Part shown: piece after piece, positions 9,285 to 19,500 of the stretch
How the letters are laid out: every line of letters starts with the position of its first letter
How positions within the stretch are numbered: position 1 is the first letter of the stretch
NCBI GenBank assembly: GCA_913057145.1
Contig: CAJXNJ010000003.1
Span: 25,831 to 89,830 of the forward strand
Source of the DNA: an uncultured Ectothiorhodospiraceae bacterium
GTDB taxonomy: Bacteria; Pseudomonadota; Gammaproteobacteria; Nitrococcales; Nitrococcaceae
Direction of reading: 5' to 3'
Length of the DNA stretch: 64,000 nt
Translations under genes and position numbers: made by a program
The notes under the pieces: model-generated
Told to the model about the DNA's origin: nothing
What the model saw: the letters and a program-made list of their open reading frames with translations, nothing else
Database searches by the model: none

Positions 9285-9749
9285 TTAATCGGGGGTGTCG
9301 ATACCGGCCTTGAAACCGGCCGCCTCAATGCCCGCGATCGCACATTCTTCATCGGCATCAGAGACATCACCGCTGATACCCACCGCACCGATGACCTCGC
9401 CCTGATCAAGAACGACAACGCCACCGGGCACCGGAATAAACTGCCCATCGGCGGCCGCGGCCGCTGCGGCCATGAAGGCATCCCGTCCCTGGTTGCGCTC
9501 GCCGATCGTGCGGCTGGCAATGCCGAAGCCGAGTGCCCCTGCCGCTTTGCCGCGGGCAACGGGCTCTCGCATGATGCCGCAGCCATCCTCCCGCTCCAGG
9601 GCGATGGTATTGCCGCCAAGATCAAGCACCACCAGCGTCAATGGCATGAATCCACGCTCCCGTGCCCGCGCACGGCCGGCCTCGATGATCTGCTTGGCCT
9701 TGTCCAGAGAGAGTGGGGTGCGGGCTTTAAAAACTTCACTTTTCGGCAT
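9285..9749 (-). CDS. GlcG/HbpS family heme-binding-like protein
   Basis: LSLDKAKQIIEAGRARARERGFMPLTLVVLDLGGNTIALEREDG; GGVVVLDQGEVIGAVGISGD. Confidence 0.88.
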   Translation of the reverse strand: MPKSEVFKARTPLSLDKAKQIIEAGRARARERGFMPLTLVVLDLGGNTIALEREDGCGIMREPVARGKAAGALGFGIASRTIGERNQGRDAFMAAAAAAADGQFIPVPGGVVVLDQGEVIGAVGISGDVSDADEECAIAGIEAAGFKAGIDTPD

Positions 9750-12700
9750 TTTCAGCTCCTTGCTTTGTGGTTGTCTTCGGGTTGTTCAGGAATTCACCGA
9801 GCAGTCGCCCGGTGTGTGAATCAGGCTGTCGGCAGACCAGTTCGGGTGGTCCCTGAACGACGATTTGACCGCCCTCGCTGCCGCCTTCGGGGCCCATGTC
9901 GATCAGCCAGTCGGCCTCGGCCAGCACATCCAGGTTGTGTTCGATCACCACCACGGTATGCCCGGCATCCACCAGTCGATGCAGCACTTCAATCAGCCGC
10001 TCGACATCTGCCATATGCAGGCCGACGGTGGGTTCATCGAGAATGTACAGGGTGCGGGTGACGCGGCCCCGGCGGATATCCGGCCTGGCCTTGGCCAGTT
10101 CGCTGACCAGCTTGATCCGTTGTGCCTCGCCGCCGGAGAGTGTGGGGGAGGGCTGGCCCAGTGTGAGATAGCCAAGGCCGGTGTCACGCAGCAGACTCAG
10201 TGTGTGATGGATTTTGCTCTGGGCGGCGAAAAAATCCACCGCCGTCTCAATATCCATGGCCAGAACATCGCCAATCGAGCGTCCGCGCCAGGTCACAGCC
10301 AGCGTCTCCGGGGTGAAGCGTTGTCCATGACAGACGTCACAGGGAACCGTGACATCAGGGAGGAAATTCATCTCGATGCGTCGCATGCCCTGACCTTCAC
10401 ACTCGGGGCAGCGGCCGTCACTGGTATTAAAGGAAAACCGTCCCGGCCCATAGCCGCGAATCCGGGCTTCTTCGGTCTGGGCGAAAAGTTTGCGAATTTC
10501 GTCATAGATACCGACATAGGTGGCCGGGCAGGAGCGCGGCGTTTTGCCAATCGGCGTCTGATCCACCTCGAGAATACGGTCGATGGATTCCCAGCCCTTG
10601 ATGCGATGCGCGCCGGCCTTGCCGTCCAGCGCGTTTTTGACCGCGCCATGCAGGACTTCTCTGACCAGCGTACTTTTGCCGGAGCCGGAGACGCCGGAGA
10701 CCGCGATCAGGCGGGCCAGCGGAAAATGCGCATTGACCGCCTTGAGATTGTTCGCACTGGCGGCCGTGAGCGTGATGGCCTCGGTGCCATGGGACTTGCG
10801 ACGCTCGCCTCGGGTGGGGTGGCGCAGTGGGTTGGCCAATGCCCGGCCGGTCACCGAGTCGGGGTTGGCGAGCAGGTCCTCGACCTGGCCCTCGGCGATA
10901 ATACGGCCACCACGCACACCGGCTCCGGGGCCGAGATCGATGACATGCTCGGCGCGGCGAATCGTGTCCTCATCATGCTCGACCACCACCATGGTATTGC
11001 CCTTGCGCTCGAGCGCCTCGAGGGTATCAAGCAGCATGCGATTATCGCGGGCATGCAGGCCGATGGTCGGTTCATCAAGAATGTAGCAGACGCCCTGTAG
11101 ATTGGAGCCGAGCTGTGCGGCAAGCCGAATGCGCTGCGCTTCACCGCCGGAGAGCGTGGGTGCGGCGCGATCGAGGGTGAGATAACCCAGTCCCACGGCC
11201 TGCAAAAAGGCGAGCCGGCTCTGCAGTTCGCTGACAACATCGCGGGCGATCAACGCCTCGCGCCCGGCCAATGGCAGCTCGGCAAACGCTGACTCCGCCT
11301 CGGCCACGGAGAGGGCGCCGTAGTCGGCAATGCCACGATCATATAAACGCACGGCCAGGGCCTCCGGGCGCAGACGATGGCCTTTGCAGGCCGGACAGGT
11401 CCTTGGGCTGTCCGCATCCTTGTCTCTCTGCCGCCACTCGCGCTCCTCGCCGCTGTGCTCGGCATCAAAACCGGGCAGGACCACACCGGTGCCAAAGCAG
11501 GTCGGGCACCAGCCGTGGCGGGTGTTGTAAGAGAACAATCTGGGATCGAGCGGGGCGAAGCTGCGTCGGCAGCCGGGGCAGGCCCGTTCGCTGGAATACA
11601 GTGTCTCCTCGCCGTTGGCATCGAGTATGCGAACAAGCTGTTTGCCATAGGCCAGTGCTTTCTCCAGCGCTTCCCGGAGCGCTGATTCGTTGGCCGGGTC
11701 CACCGCGAGTTCGGCCACCGGCAGATCGATGTCATGTTCCTGGTAGCGGTCAAGACGGGGCCAGTCGTCGGTATCAAGCCGTTCACCGTCGACCCGCAGT
11801 TCAGTGAAACCCTTGCCGGCGGCCCATTGGGCAAGATCGGTGTAATAGCCCTTGCGGGCGACAATGAGCGGGGCGAGCAATTGGATGCGCGTGCCGCGAT
11901 GCTGCTCGATGAGATGCGCGAGTATGGATTCCGGCGTTTGTTCGCGCACCGGCAGGTCACAGGCCGGGCAGTATTGAGTGCCGAGCTTCACGAACAGCAG
12001 GCGCAGAAAATGATGCAGCTCGGTCATCGTGGCGACCGTGCTCTTATGCCCGCCGCGGCTTGTGCGCTGCTCGATGGCAACGGTCGGCGGGATGCCGAAG
12101 ACGGCATCGACATCCGGTCTTGCCGCCGGTTGGACGAACTGACGGGCATAGGCGTTGAGCGATTCCAGATAGCGGCGCTGGCCTTCATTGAAAAGAATAT
12201 CGAAAGCGACGGTGCTTTTACCGGAGCCGGAAAGCCCGGTGATCACGGTCAATCGATCACGGGGTATACGCAGGTCAATGCCTTTCAGGTTGTGTTCCCG
12301 GGCATTGCGAACGGCAATGGCATTGTCATCCTGCCCGGCGTTATCTGCCGGCGCTTCGGCTGTGATTGACGCGTCGGCCCGGGTCGTCGAGGTGTAGCGC
12401 CTGAGTGCCGCGCCGGTGTGGCTGGCGCTCACCTGCATGACCTCATCGGGCGTGCCTGTGGCGATCAGTTGTCCACCGGCATCCCCGCCCTCCGGGCCGA
12501 GATCGACCAGATGGTCGGCCGCCAGCATGACATCGAGGTTGTGCTCGATGACGATCAGGGAGTGGCCGGCTGCGAGGAGCTGATTAAAAGCGGCGAGCAG
12601 CACCCGGATGTCATCGAAATGCAGGCCGGTGGTGGGCTCATCGAAGAGGAACAATTTATGCCCCTCACCGCGCTTTCCGGCCTTTGCCAGATGACCGGCG

Positions 12701-15258
12701 AGCTTGAGGCGCTGGGCCTCTCCACCCGAGAGCGTGGGGACGGGCTGTCCGAGTTGCATATAGCCAAGCCCAACGGCTGCCAGTGGCGTGAGCGATCGCA
12801 GAATCTCGCGCTGATCGGCAAAAAACGCCATGGCCTCATCCACCGTCATCTCCAGACAATCCGCAATGGAGGCGGGTGCCCGGTCACAGCCATAGGCCGG
12901 CGGCATGAGTACTTCGAGGATGCTCTCGCGATAACGCCTGCCATCGCAGCTCGGACAGCGCAGGTAGACATCCGAGAGAAACTGCATCTCGACATGCTCA
13001 AAGCCATTGCCACCGCAGGCCGGGCAGCGTCCGGCCCCGGCATTGAAACTGAATGTCCCCGGTGTATAGCCCCGTTCTCTTGCCAGCGGCTCTTTTGCAA
13101 AGGCCTTGCGAATCGGGTCGAAGGCGCCGACATAGCTTGCCGGGTTGGAACGGGTTGTCCGGCCGATGGCCGATTGATCCACCAGAATGACTTCGGCAAT
13201 CGACTCCGCGCCCTCAATGCCGTCGTGGCGCCCCGGTGGGTCGCTGGCCTCACCGAGTTGCTTGCGCAGGCCACGGTAGAGGATGGATTCGAGCAGGGTC
13301 GACTTGCCCGAGCCGGAGACCCCGGTCAGGCAGACCAGGCGCTGCAGCGGCAGACTGACATCCAGGTTTTTCAAATTGTGCTCGGCCGCGCCGCGGATAC
13401 AAAGCCACTGCGTGGGTGCCGGCCGCGTCGCGGCTGGCGGTTGCTCGACGACCTGACGCTCGCCGCGCAGATAGGCACCGGTTAATGACTGCCTATCGTC
13501 GAGGATGGCCGCCGGGCTGCCATTGAAGACAATATCGCCGCCGGCTCTGCCGGGCCCGGGCCCGATATCAATGATGCGGTCGGCAGCGCGCATGATATCG
13601 GGGTCATGTTCCACCACCAGTAGCGTATTACCGGCATCGCGCAGGCGCTGCATGATGCCGGTGATGCGCTCGATGTCCCGGGGATGCAGGCCGATACTCG
13701 GTTCATCCAGCACGAACAGCGTATTTACGAGCGAAGTACCCAGCGCTGTGGTGAGGTTGATCCTCTGCACTTCGCCACCGGATAGCGTCCGGGATTGCCG
13801 GTCGAGCGTGAGATAGCCCACTCCGACGGCCTCCAGGTACTGCAGCCGCTGTGTGATCGCTTCCATGAGTACCGGTACGGCCTCATCCAGCGCCGAAGGC
13901 AGGTGGAGTGATTGAAAAAATGCACTGGCGCGATGCAGGGGCAGGGACATGACATCGTGCAGATTGAGACCGGGCAGGCCATAGAAGGCCGAGTCATCGA
14001 GCGTCATGCCTTTTGGCCGATGCCGCGCCTCCGGAGCCAATGCAGTGGCGGCCTCCGAGTGTTCGCCGAGTCGCCAGAGCAGGGCTTCAGGCTTCAGGCG
14101 TGCCCCTTCGCAGTCCGGGCAGAGGTCATAGCTGCGGTATTTGGCGAGCAGTACCCGGACATGCATCTTGTAGCTTTTTGACTCGAGCCAGTCGAAAAAG
14201 CCACGCACCCCGTACCAGCGGCCGCGGCCCTTGCCTTCGCCCTCGATGACCCAGCGTCTGTCATCTTCCGGTAGATCCTGCCAGGGGATATCGGTGGCAA
14301 TGCCCTTTTTCTTGGCATGCCGCATCAGATCATCCTGGCATTCCGCTGATTTCCCCGACTGCCAGGGCCGGATAGCGCCTTCTTTGAGGCTGCGCCGTTC
14401 ATCCGGGATGACCAGGCCATAGTCGATTCCCATGACCCGGCCAAAGCCGCGACAGGTCTCACAGGCTCCGAGTGGTGCATTAAAGGAGAAAAGACTTGGA
14501 ATCGGGTCGCGGTAGTGCAGATCACAATCGGCACAATGCAGGGCCTGTGAGAAGCGATGTTCAGCGACCACTGCCCGGGATTCATCGAGTGTCTGTACGA
14601 AAAGATGCCCGCGGCCATGAAGGAACGCCGCCTCAGCGGCCTCGATCAGTCGGTCGCGGCGGGACTCCTCAACCCGCAGGCGGTCCTGGATGACTCGCAG
14701 ATGTTCGCGATCCAGTGACTCGATACGCGTGTAGCCCTGGCGCTCGAGGAGCTGCCGAATTTCGCTTTCCTCGTATTGAGCCGGGATGGTGACATCAAAA
14801 CCGATGATCACCCGCTCACCCGGGCAGCGCGCAGTCAATCGCTGGTACACCCCTTCGGCGGTGTCGCGCCTGACCAGATGCCCGCAACCACTGCAGTACA
14901 GCCTTGCCGCTCGGGCAAACAGCAGCTTGAGATGGTCATTGAGCTCGGTCATCGTGCCCACGGTTGAGCGAGAGGTGCGCACCGGGTTGGTCTGGTCGAT
15001 GGCGATTGCCGGTGGAATGCCCTCGATCTGATCGGTCGCCGGACGGTCCATGCGATCAAGAAATTGCCGTGCATAGGGCGAGAAGGTCTCGACGTAACGG
15101 CGCTGTCCCTCCGCGTAGATGGTGTCGAAGGCAAGCGAGGATTTCCCCGAACCCGAGACACCCGTGATCACCGTGAACTCGCCGGTCGGGAGGTCGAGAT
15201 CAAGATTGCGCAGGTTGTTCTGGCGTGCCCCGCGAATGCGGATGCCGGTGTTTCGCAT
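9736..15258 (-). CDS. uvrA: Tandem-fused (double-length) UvrA, excinuclease ABC subunit A, 1840 aa
   Basis: Two UvrA-like halves; four Walker A motifs (GVSGSGKSS, GVSGSGKST, GLSGSGKST, GVSGSGKST), four LSGGE signatures, Zn-finger CxxC motifs in both halves. Confidence 0.95.
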   Translation of the reverse strand: MRNTGIRIRGARQNNLRNLDLDLPTGEFTVITGVSGSGKSSLAFDTIYAEGQRRYVETFSPYARQFLDRMDRPATDQIEGIPPAIAIDQTNPVRTSRSTVGTMTELNDHLKLLFARAARLYCSGCGHLVRRDTAEGVYQRLTARCPGERVIIGFDVTIPAQYEESEIRQLLERQGYTRIESLDREHLRVIQDRLRVEESRRDRLIEAAEAAFLHGRGHLFVQTLDESRAVVAEHRFSQALHCADCDLHYRDPIPSLFSFNAPLGACETCRGFGRVMGIDYGLVIPDERRSLKEGAIRPWQSGKSAECQDDLMRHAKKKGIATDIPWQDLPEDDRRWVIEGEGKGRGRWYGVRGFFDWLESKSYKMHVRVLLAKYRSYDLCPDCEGARLKPEALLWRLGEHSEAATALAPEARHRPKGMTLDDSAFYGLPGLNLHDVMSLPLHRASAFFQSLHLPSALDEAVPVLMEAITQRLQYLEAVGVGYLTLDRQSRTLSGGEVQRINLTTALGTSLVNTLFVLDEPSIGLHPRDIERITGIMQRLRDAGNTLLVVEHDPDIMRAADRIIDIGPGPGRAGGDIVFNGSPAAILDDRQSLTGAYLRGERQVVEQPPAATRPAPTQWLCIRGAAEHNLKNLDVSLPLQRLVCLTGVSGSGKSTLLESILYRGLRKQLGEASDPPGRHDGIEGAESIAEVILVDQSAIGRTTRSNPASYVGAFDPIRKAFAKEPLARERGYTPGTFSFNAGAGRCPACGGNGFEHVEMQFLSDVYLRCPSCDGRRYRESILEVLMPPAYGCDRAPASIADCLEMTVDEAMAFFADQREILRSLTPLAAVGLGYMQLGQPVPTLSGGEAQRLKLAGHLAKAGKRGEGHKLFLFDEPTTGLHFDDIRVLLAAFNQLLAAGHSLIVIEHNLDVMLAADHLVDLGPEGGDAGGQLIATGTPDEVMQVSASHTGAALRRYTSTTRADASITAEAPADNAGQDDNAIAVRNAREHNLKGIDLRIPRDRLTVITGLSGSGKSTVAFDILFNEGQRRYLESLNAYARQFVQPAARPDVDAVFGIPPTVAIEQRTSRGGHKSTVATMTELHHFLRLLFVKLGTQYCPACDLPVREQTPESILAHLIEQHRGTRIQLLAPLIVARKGYYTDLAQWAAGKGFTELRVDGERLDTDDWPRLDRYQEHDIDLPVAELAVDPANESALREALEKALAYGKQLVRILDANGEETLYSSERACPGCRRSFAPLDPRLFSYNTRHGWCPTCFGTGVVLPGFDAEHSGEEREWRQRDKDADSPRTCPACKGHRLRPEALAVRLYDRGIADYGALSVAEAESAFAELPLAGREALIARDVVSELQSRLAFLQAVGLGYLTLDRAAPTLSGGEAQRIRLAAQLGSNLQGVCYILDEPTIGLHARDNRMLLDTLEALERKGNTMVVVEHDEDTIRRAEHVIDLGPGAGVRGGRIIAEGQVEDLLANPDSVTGRALANPLRHPTRGERRKSHGTEAITLTAASANNLKAVNAHFPLARLIAVSGVSGSGKSTLVREVLHGAVKNALDGKAGAHRIKGWESIDRILEVDQTPIGKTPRSCPATYVGIYDEIRKLFAQTEEARIRGYGPGRFSFNTSDGRCPECEGQGMRRIEMNFLPDVTVPCDVCHGQRFTPETLAVTWRGRSIGDVLAMDIETAVDFFAAQSKIHHTLSLLRDTGLGYLTLGQPSPTLSGGEAQRIKLVSELAKARPDIRRGRVTRTLYILDEPTVGLHMADVERLIEVLHRLVDAGHTVVVIEHNLDVLAEADWLIDMGPEGGSEGGQIVVQGPPELVCRQPDSHTGRLLGEFLNNPKTTTKQGAENAEK

Positions 15259-15273
15259 AATGAATGGCTCGAG

Positions 15274-16974
15274 TTATTGAATAGCCTGTTCGGTGAGCTT
15301 TGCCTGTGCCGTTGTCAGGAGTGATTCTCCCGCCGCGCTCAGCGGTTTGAGCATAATGACCGCCTGCGCGCCGCTGCGCGGATCCCGACGGTGACCATAG
15401 CGAACGGGCGAAAACCCGCAGGCGCTCCAGAATTCTAACAGCTCCGGGGTAAAGCCAAAGCTGGTGCCGATCCAGTCAAGGCCCTGCGTCTGAGCGGATG
15501 CAATCGCGGCCGTTACTAACCCCCGACCCTGGCCCTGACGGCGTCGTTGCGGATGTACGGCAAGCCGCTGGATACGCAGTCCGCGCAGGCAGGCGGCGTC
15601 CGGTATGCCGGCATGAAAGGTCAGAGACTGGGCGATCAAATGCCCGGGTGGGCGGCGTTGTCCGGCGTGAATGGCGCGGGTGAGTTCCGCATCAACTCCG
15701 CCCTCAGGGCGTGCTGCGAGGATGCCGCTGCTTGCTCCGCCTGGATCGATCGACCGCCAGCACTGCATTTGCGGGTCATCCAGTAATTGCCGGAGGTCCC
15801 GCGGGCGGGTGCGGTAGTGGCCGGTAATCAGCAGCGCGAAGACATCGCGCAGCATGGGTTCATTTTCGGCCAGAGAGGCAGCGGATAGTGGCTCGATTTC
15901 AAAGGCGCCCGGGCTGTTGTCCGCGGCTAATGCCGCCGGCTCCACGGCAAGCAGCAGGAGATCGTTGACCAGCGCCTCCAGCGGATCATTCGGCCCCCAG
16001 CGAACAGGCTCCTCGAGGCTCAGGTGGTGAAATGAATCAACCTGCGCTGCCAGTCGGCGCGCGAGCCGCAGGATCAGTCCCTGACCGCTGCCCTCATAGC
16101 CATGCACGGTGCTTGTGAGGATGCAGCGCGGGTTCTCGGCGATAATGGCCTCGAGCTGGCCGAGCGGCAGGGCCGCGGCCTCATCAATCATGAGCAGGGA
16201 CTCGTCTGCGCTGAGGCGCTCCGGTGCAAGGAACGTTGGTGTCTCAGGTGCGGCATGCTGGAAGACACTGGTTGCTGCGGCCCGTGAGCGGGCGGTGAGT
16301 CGCAGGGGGTATCCGCTGAGCGCGCGAATCGCCATGCCGAGTGCTGCAGATTTGCCACGGCCGCGGTCGGCGGTGATCAGTAAACGCAGCCGCTTGTTGT
16401 GGCATGCCTGCGTTCTGATCGCTTCGATCACCCGGGCCTGGTCGGCGGTCGGGTGAATAGCCTGCAGCGGCTTCGCCGGCGCTGCCGGTGCCAGCGGGCC
16501 GGAGCCGGCCAGTATCTCCCGGGCATTGAGGTGTCTGACGATGCTGCTGTCGCGCAGGATTCCTGCGAGACGCCGGGTGAAATGACAATGACAGTCAGAG
16601 AGCTCAATCCCATGGCTTAATAAAGGTGCCATTGCCGGGTCCGGCCGGCGCATCCAGTCATCGGCCTCAGGGCTCAGGAGCAGGCAATAGCCACCGCCAC
16701 GGATGGTGCCTGTGAGTGCCCCGAGATCATCCGGGTCGAGTCCATCGTGGGCATCGAGCACACCGGCCTGCAGGGTCTGCCCCAGTAATGCCCGCGCTCG
16801 GCCGGGTAGATGCTTTTTAATGGTCGGTTGGGTGTCGAGCCGACCAATCCAGGCAATCTCTTCATCCGGGATCTGGTCGAGCAGTCTCAGGGCCGCCTGC
16901 TGGCACTCGGCCTGTGAGCCTTCAATCCAGATGAGCGCTCGTGGTTGATGAGCAGGGGGCACTGCGCTTTGCAT
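15274..16974 (-). CDS. tmcA: tRNA(Met) cytidine acetyltransferase TmcA
   Basis: RecD-like ATPase region (LLITADRGRGKSAALGMAI, LLMIDEAAALPLGQLEAII) plus C-terminal GNAT (LRIQRLAVHPQRRRQGQGRGLV). Confidence 0.92.
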   Translation of the reverse strand: MQSAVPPAHQPRALIWIEGSQAECQQAALRLLDQIPDEEIAWIGRLDTQPTIKKHLPGRARALLGQTLQAGVLDAHDGLDPDDLGALTGTIRGGGYCLLLSPEADDWMRRPDPAMAPLLSHGIELSDCHCHFTRRLAGILRDSSIVRHLNAREILAGSGPLAPAAPAKPLQAIHPTADQARVIEAIRTQACHNKRLRLLITADRGRGKSAALGMAIRALSGYPLRLTARSRAAATSVFQHAAPETPTFLAPERLSADESLLMIDEAAALPLGQLEAIIAENPRCILTSTVHGYEGSGQGLILRLARRLAAQVDSFHHLSLEEPVRWGPNDPLEALVNDLLLLAVEPAALAADNSPGAFEIEPLSAASLAENEPMLRDVFALLITGHYRTRPRDLRQLLDDPQMQCWRSIDPGGASSGILAARPEGGVDAELTRAIHAGQRRPPGHLIAQSLTFHAGIPDAACLRGLRIQRLAVHPQRRRQGQGRGLVTAAIASAQTQGLDWIGTSFGFTPELLEFWSACGFSPVRYGHRRDPRSGAQAVIMLKPLSAAGESLLTTAQAKLTEQAIQ

Positions 16975-18791
16975 CAGGCCGGTTCGCAGTCGGCAAGCGC
17001 TTTGAGAAAGGACTCCCCATAGCGCTCGAGCTTGCGCTGACCAACACCGGGCAGTTGTGAGAACTCCGCCAGTGACGCCGGTCGCTGCTCAAGCATGGCA
17101 AGCAATGTGGTGTCGTGAAAAATGACATAGGGCGGTACACCCTCGGCCTCTGCCAGTCGTCGACGTTCGGCGCGTAATCTCGCCCAGGTGTCCGGGTCGA
17201 CGGCCACGTCGGTAGCGGTGACTTTGCGAGTCGAGGGGGCGGCTTTCTGAGGCAGGTCCTCACGCAGCTCAACGCTGATCTCGCCACGCAGGAGTGGTCG
17301 GCAGGCGTCGGTGAGCCTAAGACCGCCATGGCCGGCCGGGTCAGGCGCGAGAAAGCCTTTGGCAAGCAGCTGTCTGATGATGGATTGCCAGGTCGCGCGT
17401 GGATGATCGCGGCCAATCCCAAAGGTGCTCAGCTGATCATGACCGAGACTTTTTGCCCGGGGCCCTTCGCTGCCCAGTAAGACATCAATGACATGGCCTG
17501 CGCCGAAACGCTGGCCGGTGCGATAGACGCAGGAGAGCAGACGTCGTGCCGCATCAGTTGCGTCCCAGGTGCGTGGCGGGTTGAGGCAGTTGTCACACTG
17601 GCCGCAACCGCCCGGATGCTTCTCGCCAAAATGTGCAAGCAGCGCCGGGCGGCGACAGTCACTGGTCTCGCAGAAGCTCAACAAGGCTTCCAGCCGCCCC
17701 TGTTCACCGCGCTTGTGGGCTTCGCTGGCGCTTGATTGGTGGCTGAGTTGACGGATGCGGTAGATATCCTGCAGTCCGTAAATCATCCACGCCTCGGCCG
17801 GCAGTCCGTCACGCCCGGCGCGGCCGGTTTCCTGATAGTACGACTCCAGTGTCTTGGGTAAATCCAGATGCGCGACAAAGCGGACATCGGGCTTGTCGAT
17901 CCCCATGCCAAAGGCAACTGTTGCCACCATGACCAGCCCGTCTTCACGCAGAAAGCGTGATTGATGGGTCTGGCGCGTCTCCTGTTCCAGCCCTGCATGA
18001 TAGGCAAGTGCCGGGATGCCGCGGGCGTTGAGCCAGTCAGCCGTCTGCTCGGTGCCGCGACGGGACATGCAATAGACGATGCCGGATTCACCGGCATGCC
18101 GGGTCTGGATGAACCGAAGCAATTGCTCTCGCGGTTTCTCCTTGAGCCCCACTTCATAGCGCAGATTGGGCCGGTCGAAACTCGCCAGAAAAACCTGGGC
18201 ATTTTCGGGCAGTAACTGCTGTTGAATTTCCTCGCGGGTGCGGTGATCCGCGGTGGCGGTCAGGGCAATACGCGGGACTTGCGGGAAGCGTTGGCCAAGG
18301 ATGCCGAGCTGCAGGTATTCGGGGCGGAAATCATGACCCCATTGCGAGACGCAATGCGCTTCATCGATGGCAAAAAGGGCGATTTCCGTGGCGGCAATCT
18401 GCTCAAGTAGATCGCTGCCGAGCAGACGCTCCGGGGCAATGTAGAGCAGGTCAAGCTCACCGGCATGAATGGCTTTCAGGGTTGCGGCCCGTTCGGCCCC
18501 CGAGCGGGTGGAGTTCAGCGCCGCAGCTCGGACACCCTGCTGGCGCAGGGCGCTGACCTGATCTTCCATGAGAGCGATCAAGGGGGAGATGACGATCCCG
18601 ACCCCGGGCCGCAATAGTGCCGGGATCTGGTAGCACAGTGATTTGCCCCCGCCGGTCGGCATGAGCACCAGGGCGTCCTGGCCCTGAGTGACGCAATCAA
18701 TGATCTCGGCCTGCTGGCCGCGAAAATCAGAATAGCCAAAAACCTGTTGCAGGCAGGCCCGGGCTGCCGGGCTGCCTCGATGATCGGTCAT
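16974..18791 (-). CDS. recQ: ATP-dependent DNA helicase RecQ
   Basis: [37 protein letters not shown]-terminal HRDC region; shares 1 nt with the tmcA start (TGATG). Confidence 0.97.
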   Translation of the reverse strand: MTDHRGSPAARACLQQVFGYSDFRGQQAEIIDCVTQGQDALVLMPTGGGKSLCYQIPALLRPGVGIVISPLIALMEDQVSALRQQGVRAAALNSTRSGAERAATLKAIHAGELDLLYIAPERLLGSDLLEQIAATEIALFAIDEAHCVSQWGHDFRPEYLQLGILGQRFPQVPRIALTATADHRTREEIQQQLLPENAQVFLASFDRPNLRYEVGLKEKPREQLLRFIQTRHAGESGIVYCMSRRGTEQTADWLNARGIPALAYHAGLEQETRQTHQSRFLREDGLVMVATVAFGMGIDKPDVRFVAHLDLPKTLESYYQETGRAGRDGLPAEAWMIYGLQDIYRIRQLSHQSSASEAHKRGEQGRLEALLSFCETSDCRRPALLAHFGEKHPGGCGQCDNCLNPPRTWDATDAARRLLSCVYRTGQRFGAGHVIDVLLGSEGPRAKSLGHDQLSTFGIGRDHPRATWQSIIRQLLAKGFLAPDPAGHGGLRLTDACRPLLRGEISVELREDLPQKAAPSTRKVTATDVAVDPDTWARLRAERRRLAEAEGVPPYVIFHDTTLLAMLEQRPASLAEFSQLPGVGQRKLERYGESFLKALADCEPA

Positions 18792-18803
18792 AAAAAATGA
18801 CGT

Positions 18804-19415
18804 TTAATTCTGGCGCTTGATGGTGAACACAACCTCTGTGCGACGATTCGGTGCGAGACATTCGATCAGCGCCGAGCGGCTCAGCGTCTCGCTACAGGAG
18901 ACCTTGGGATCGGCCTCGCCACGGCCTGTTGCCGAAATCTCGACATCCGCCATGCCGTCCATCTCCTGCAGGGCCCGGGCGACCGCCTCGGCCCGCCGCA
19001 TCGACAGGGCGTCATTGTAGGCGTTGCTGCCCAGACGATCGGTGTAACCATTGACACGGGCCCGAGTGACTTCCCAGTCACTATCGAGACTGTTGATCAT
19101 GGAGCGAATGGCAGCCTCGCCATCGGCACCGATGACCGCCGAGTCAAAGCCAAAAAGGACTTCTGAATACAGTGTGCGCAGGGTTTCAACCACCTCGGCT
19201 GCCTGTTGGCTGGAGGCAGGAGCATCCCCGCAGGCCACAACCGGCTCGGTAGTCACCCGCGTCGGATCACGCCAGCAGTCGCCGTTTTCGTTGCGCCAGG
19301 GTTCACCCTCCGGATTCGTCCAGACCGGGTGGAAGGTCTGCTGGGCGATGGCAAGTGTGGAGGTCAGTGCCAGAAGCGAAATCAGTAACAAAATGGTGGA
19401 GCGTTGGCGGTTCAT
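18804..19415 (-). CDS. OmpA family protein
   Basis: Signal peptide MNRQRSTILLLISLLALTSTLAIAQ; OmpA C-terminal motif VNGYTDRLGSNAYNDALSMRRAEAVARAL. Confidence 0.88.
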   Translation of the reverse strand: MNRQRSTILLLISLLALTSTLAIAQQTFHPVWTNPEGEPWRNENGDCWRDPTRVTTEPVVACGDAPASSQQAAEVVETLRTLYSEVLFGFDSAVIGADGEAAIRSMINSLDSDWEVTRARVNGYTDRLGSNAYNDALSMRRAEAVARALQEMDGMADVEISATGRGEADPKVSCSETLSRSALIECLAPNRRTEVVFTIKRQN

Positions 19416-19500
19416 GATGCTGTCCTTGTCAGTGACGGTTGACTGATACCCATGCCCCCTATGATACCCGTTAGAGCGCTGTGTTGTGTTGACGGTTCCG

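Noticed and set aside
9865-11100. 411-aa plus-strand ORF inside uvrA (also 12418..13485, 355 aa)
   Set aside because: Antisense to strongly conserved UvrA coding sequence; typical shadow ORF in GC-rich DNA.
10000-15258. Repeated sequence within uvrA as a possible assembly duplication
   Set aside because: The two halves differ substantially in protein sequence, so this is an ancient gene fusion rather than a recent duplication or assembly error.
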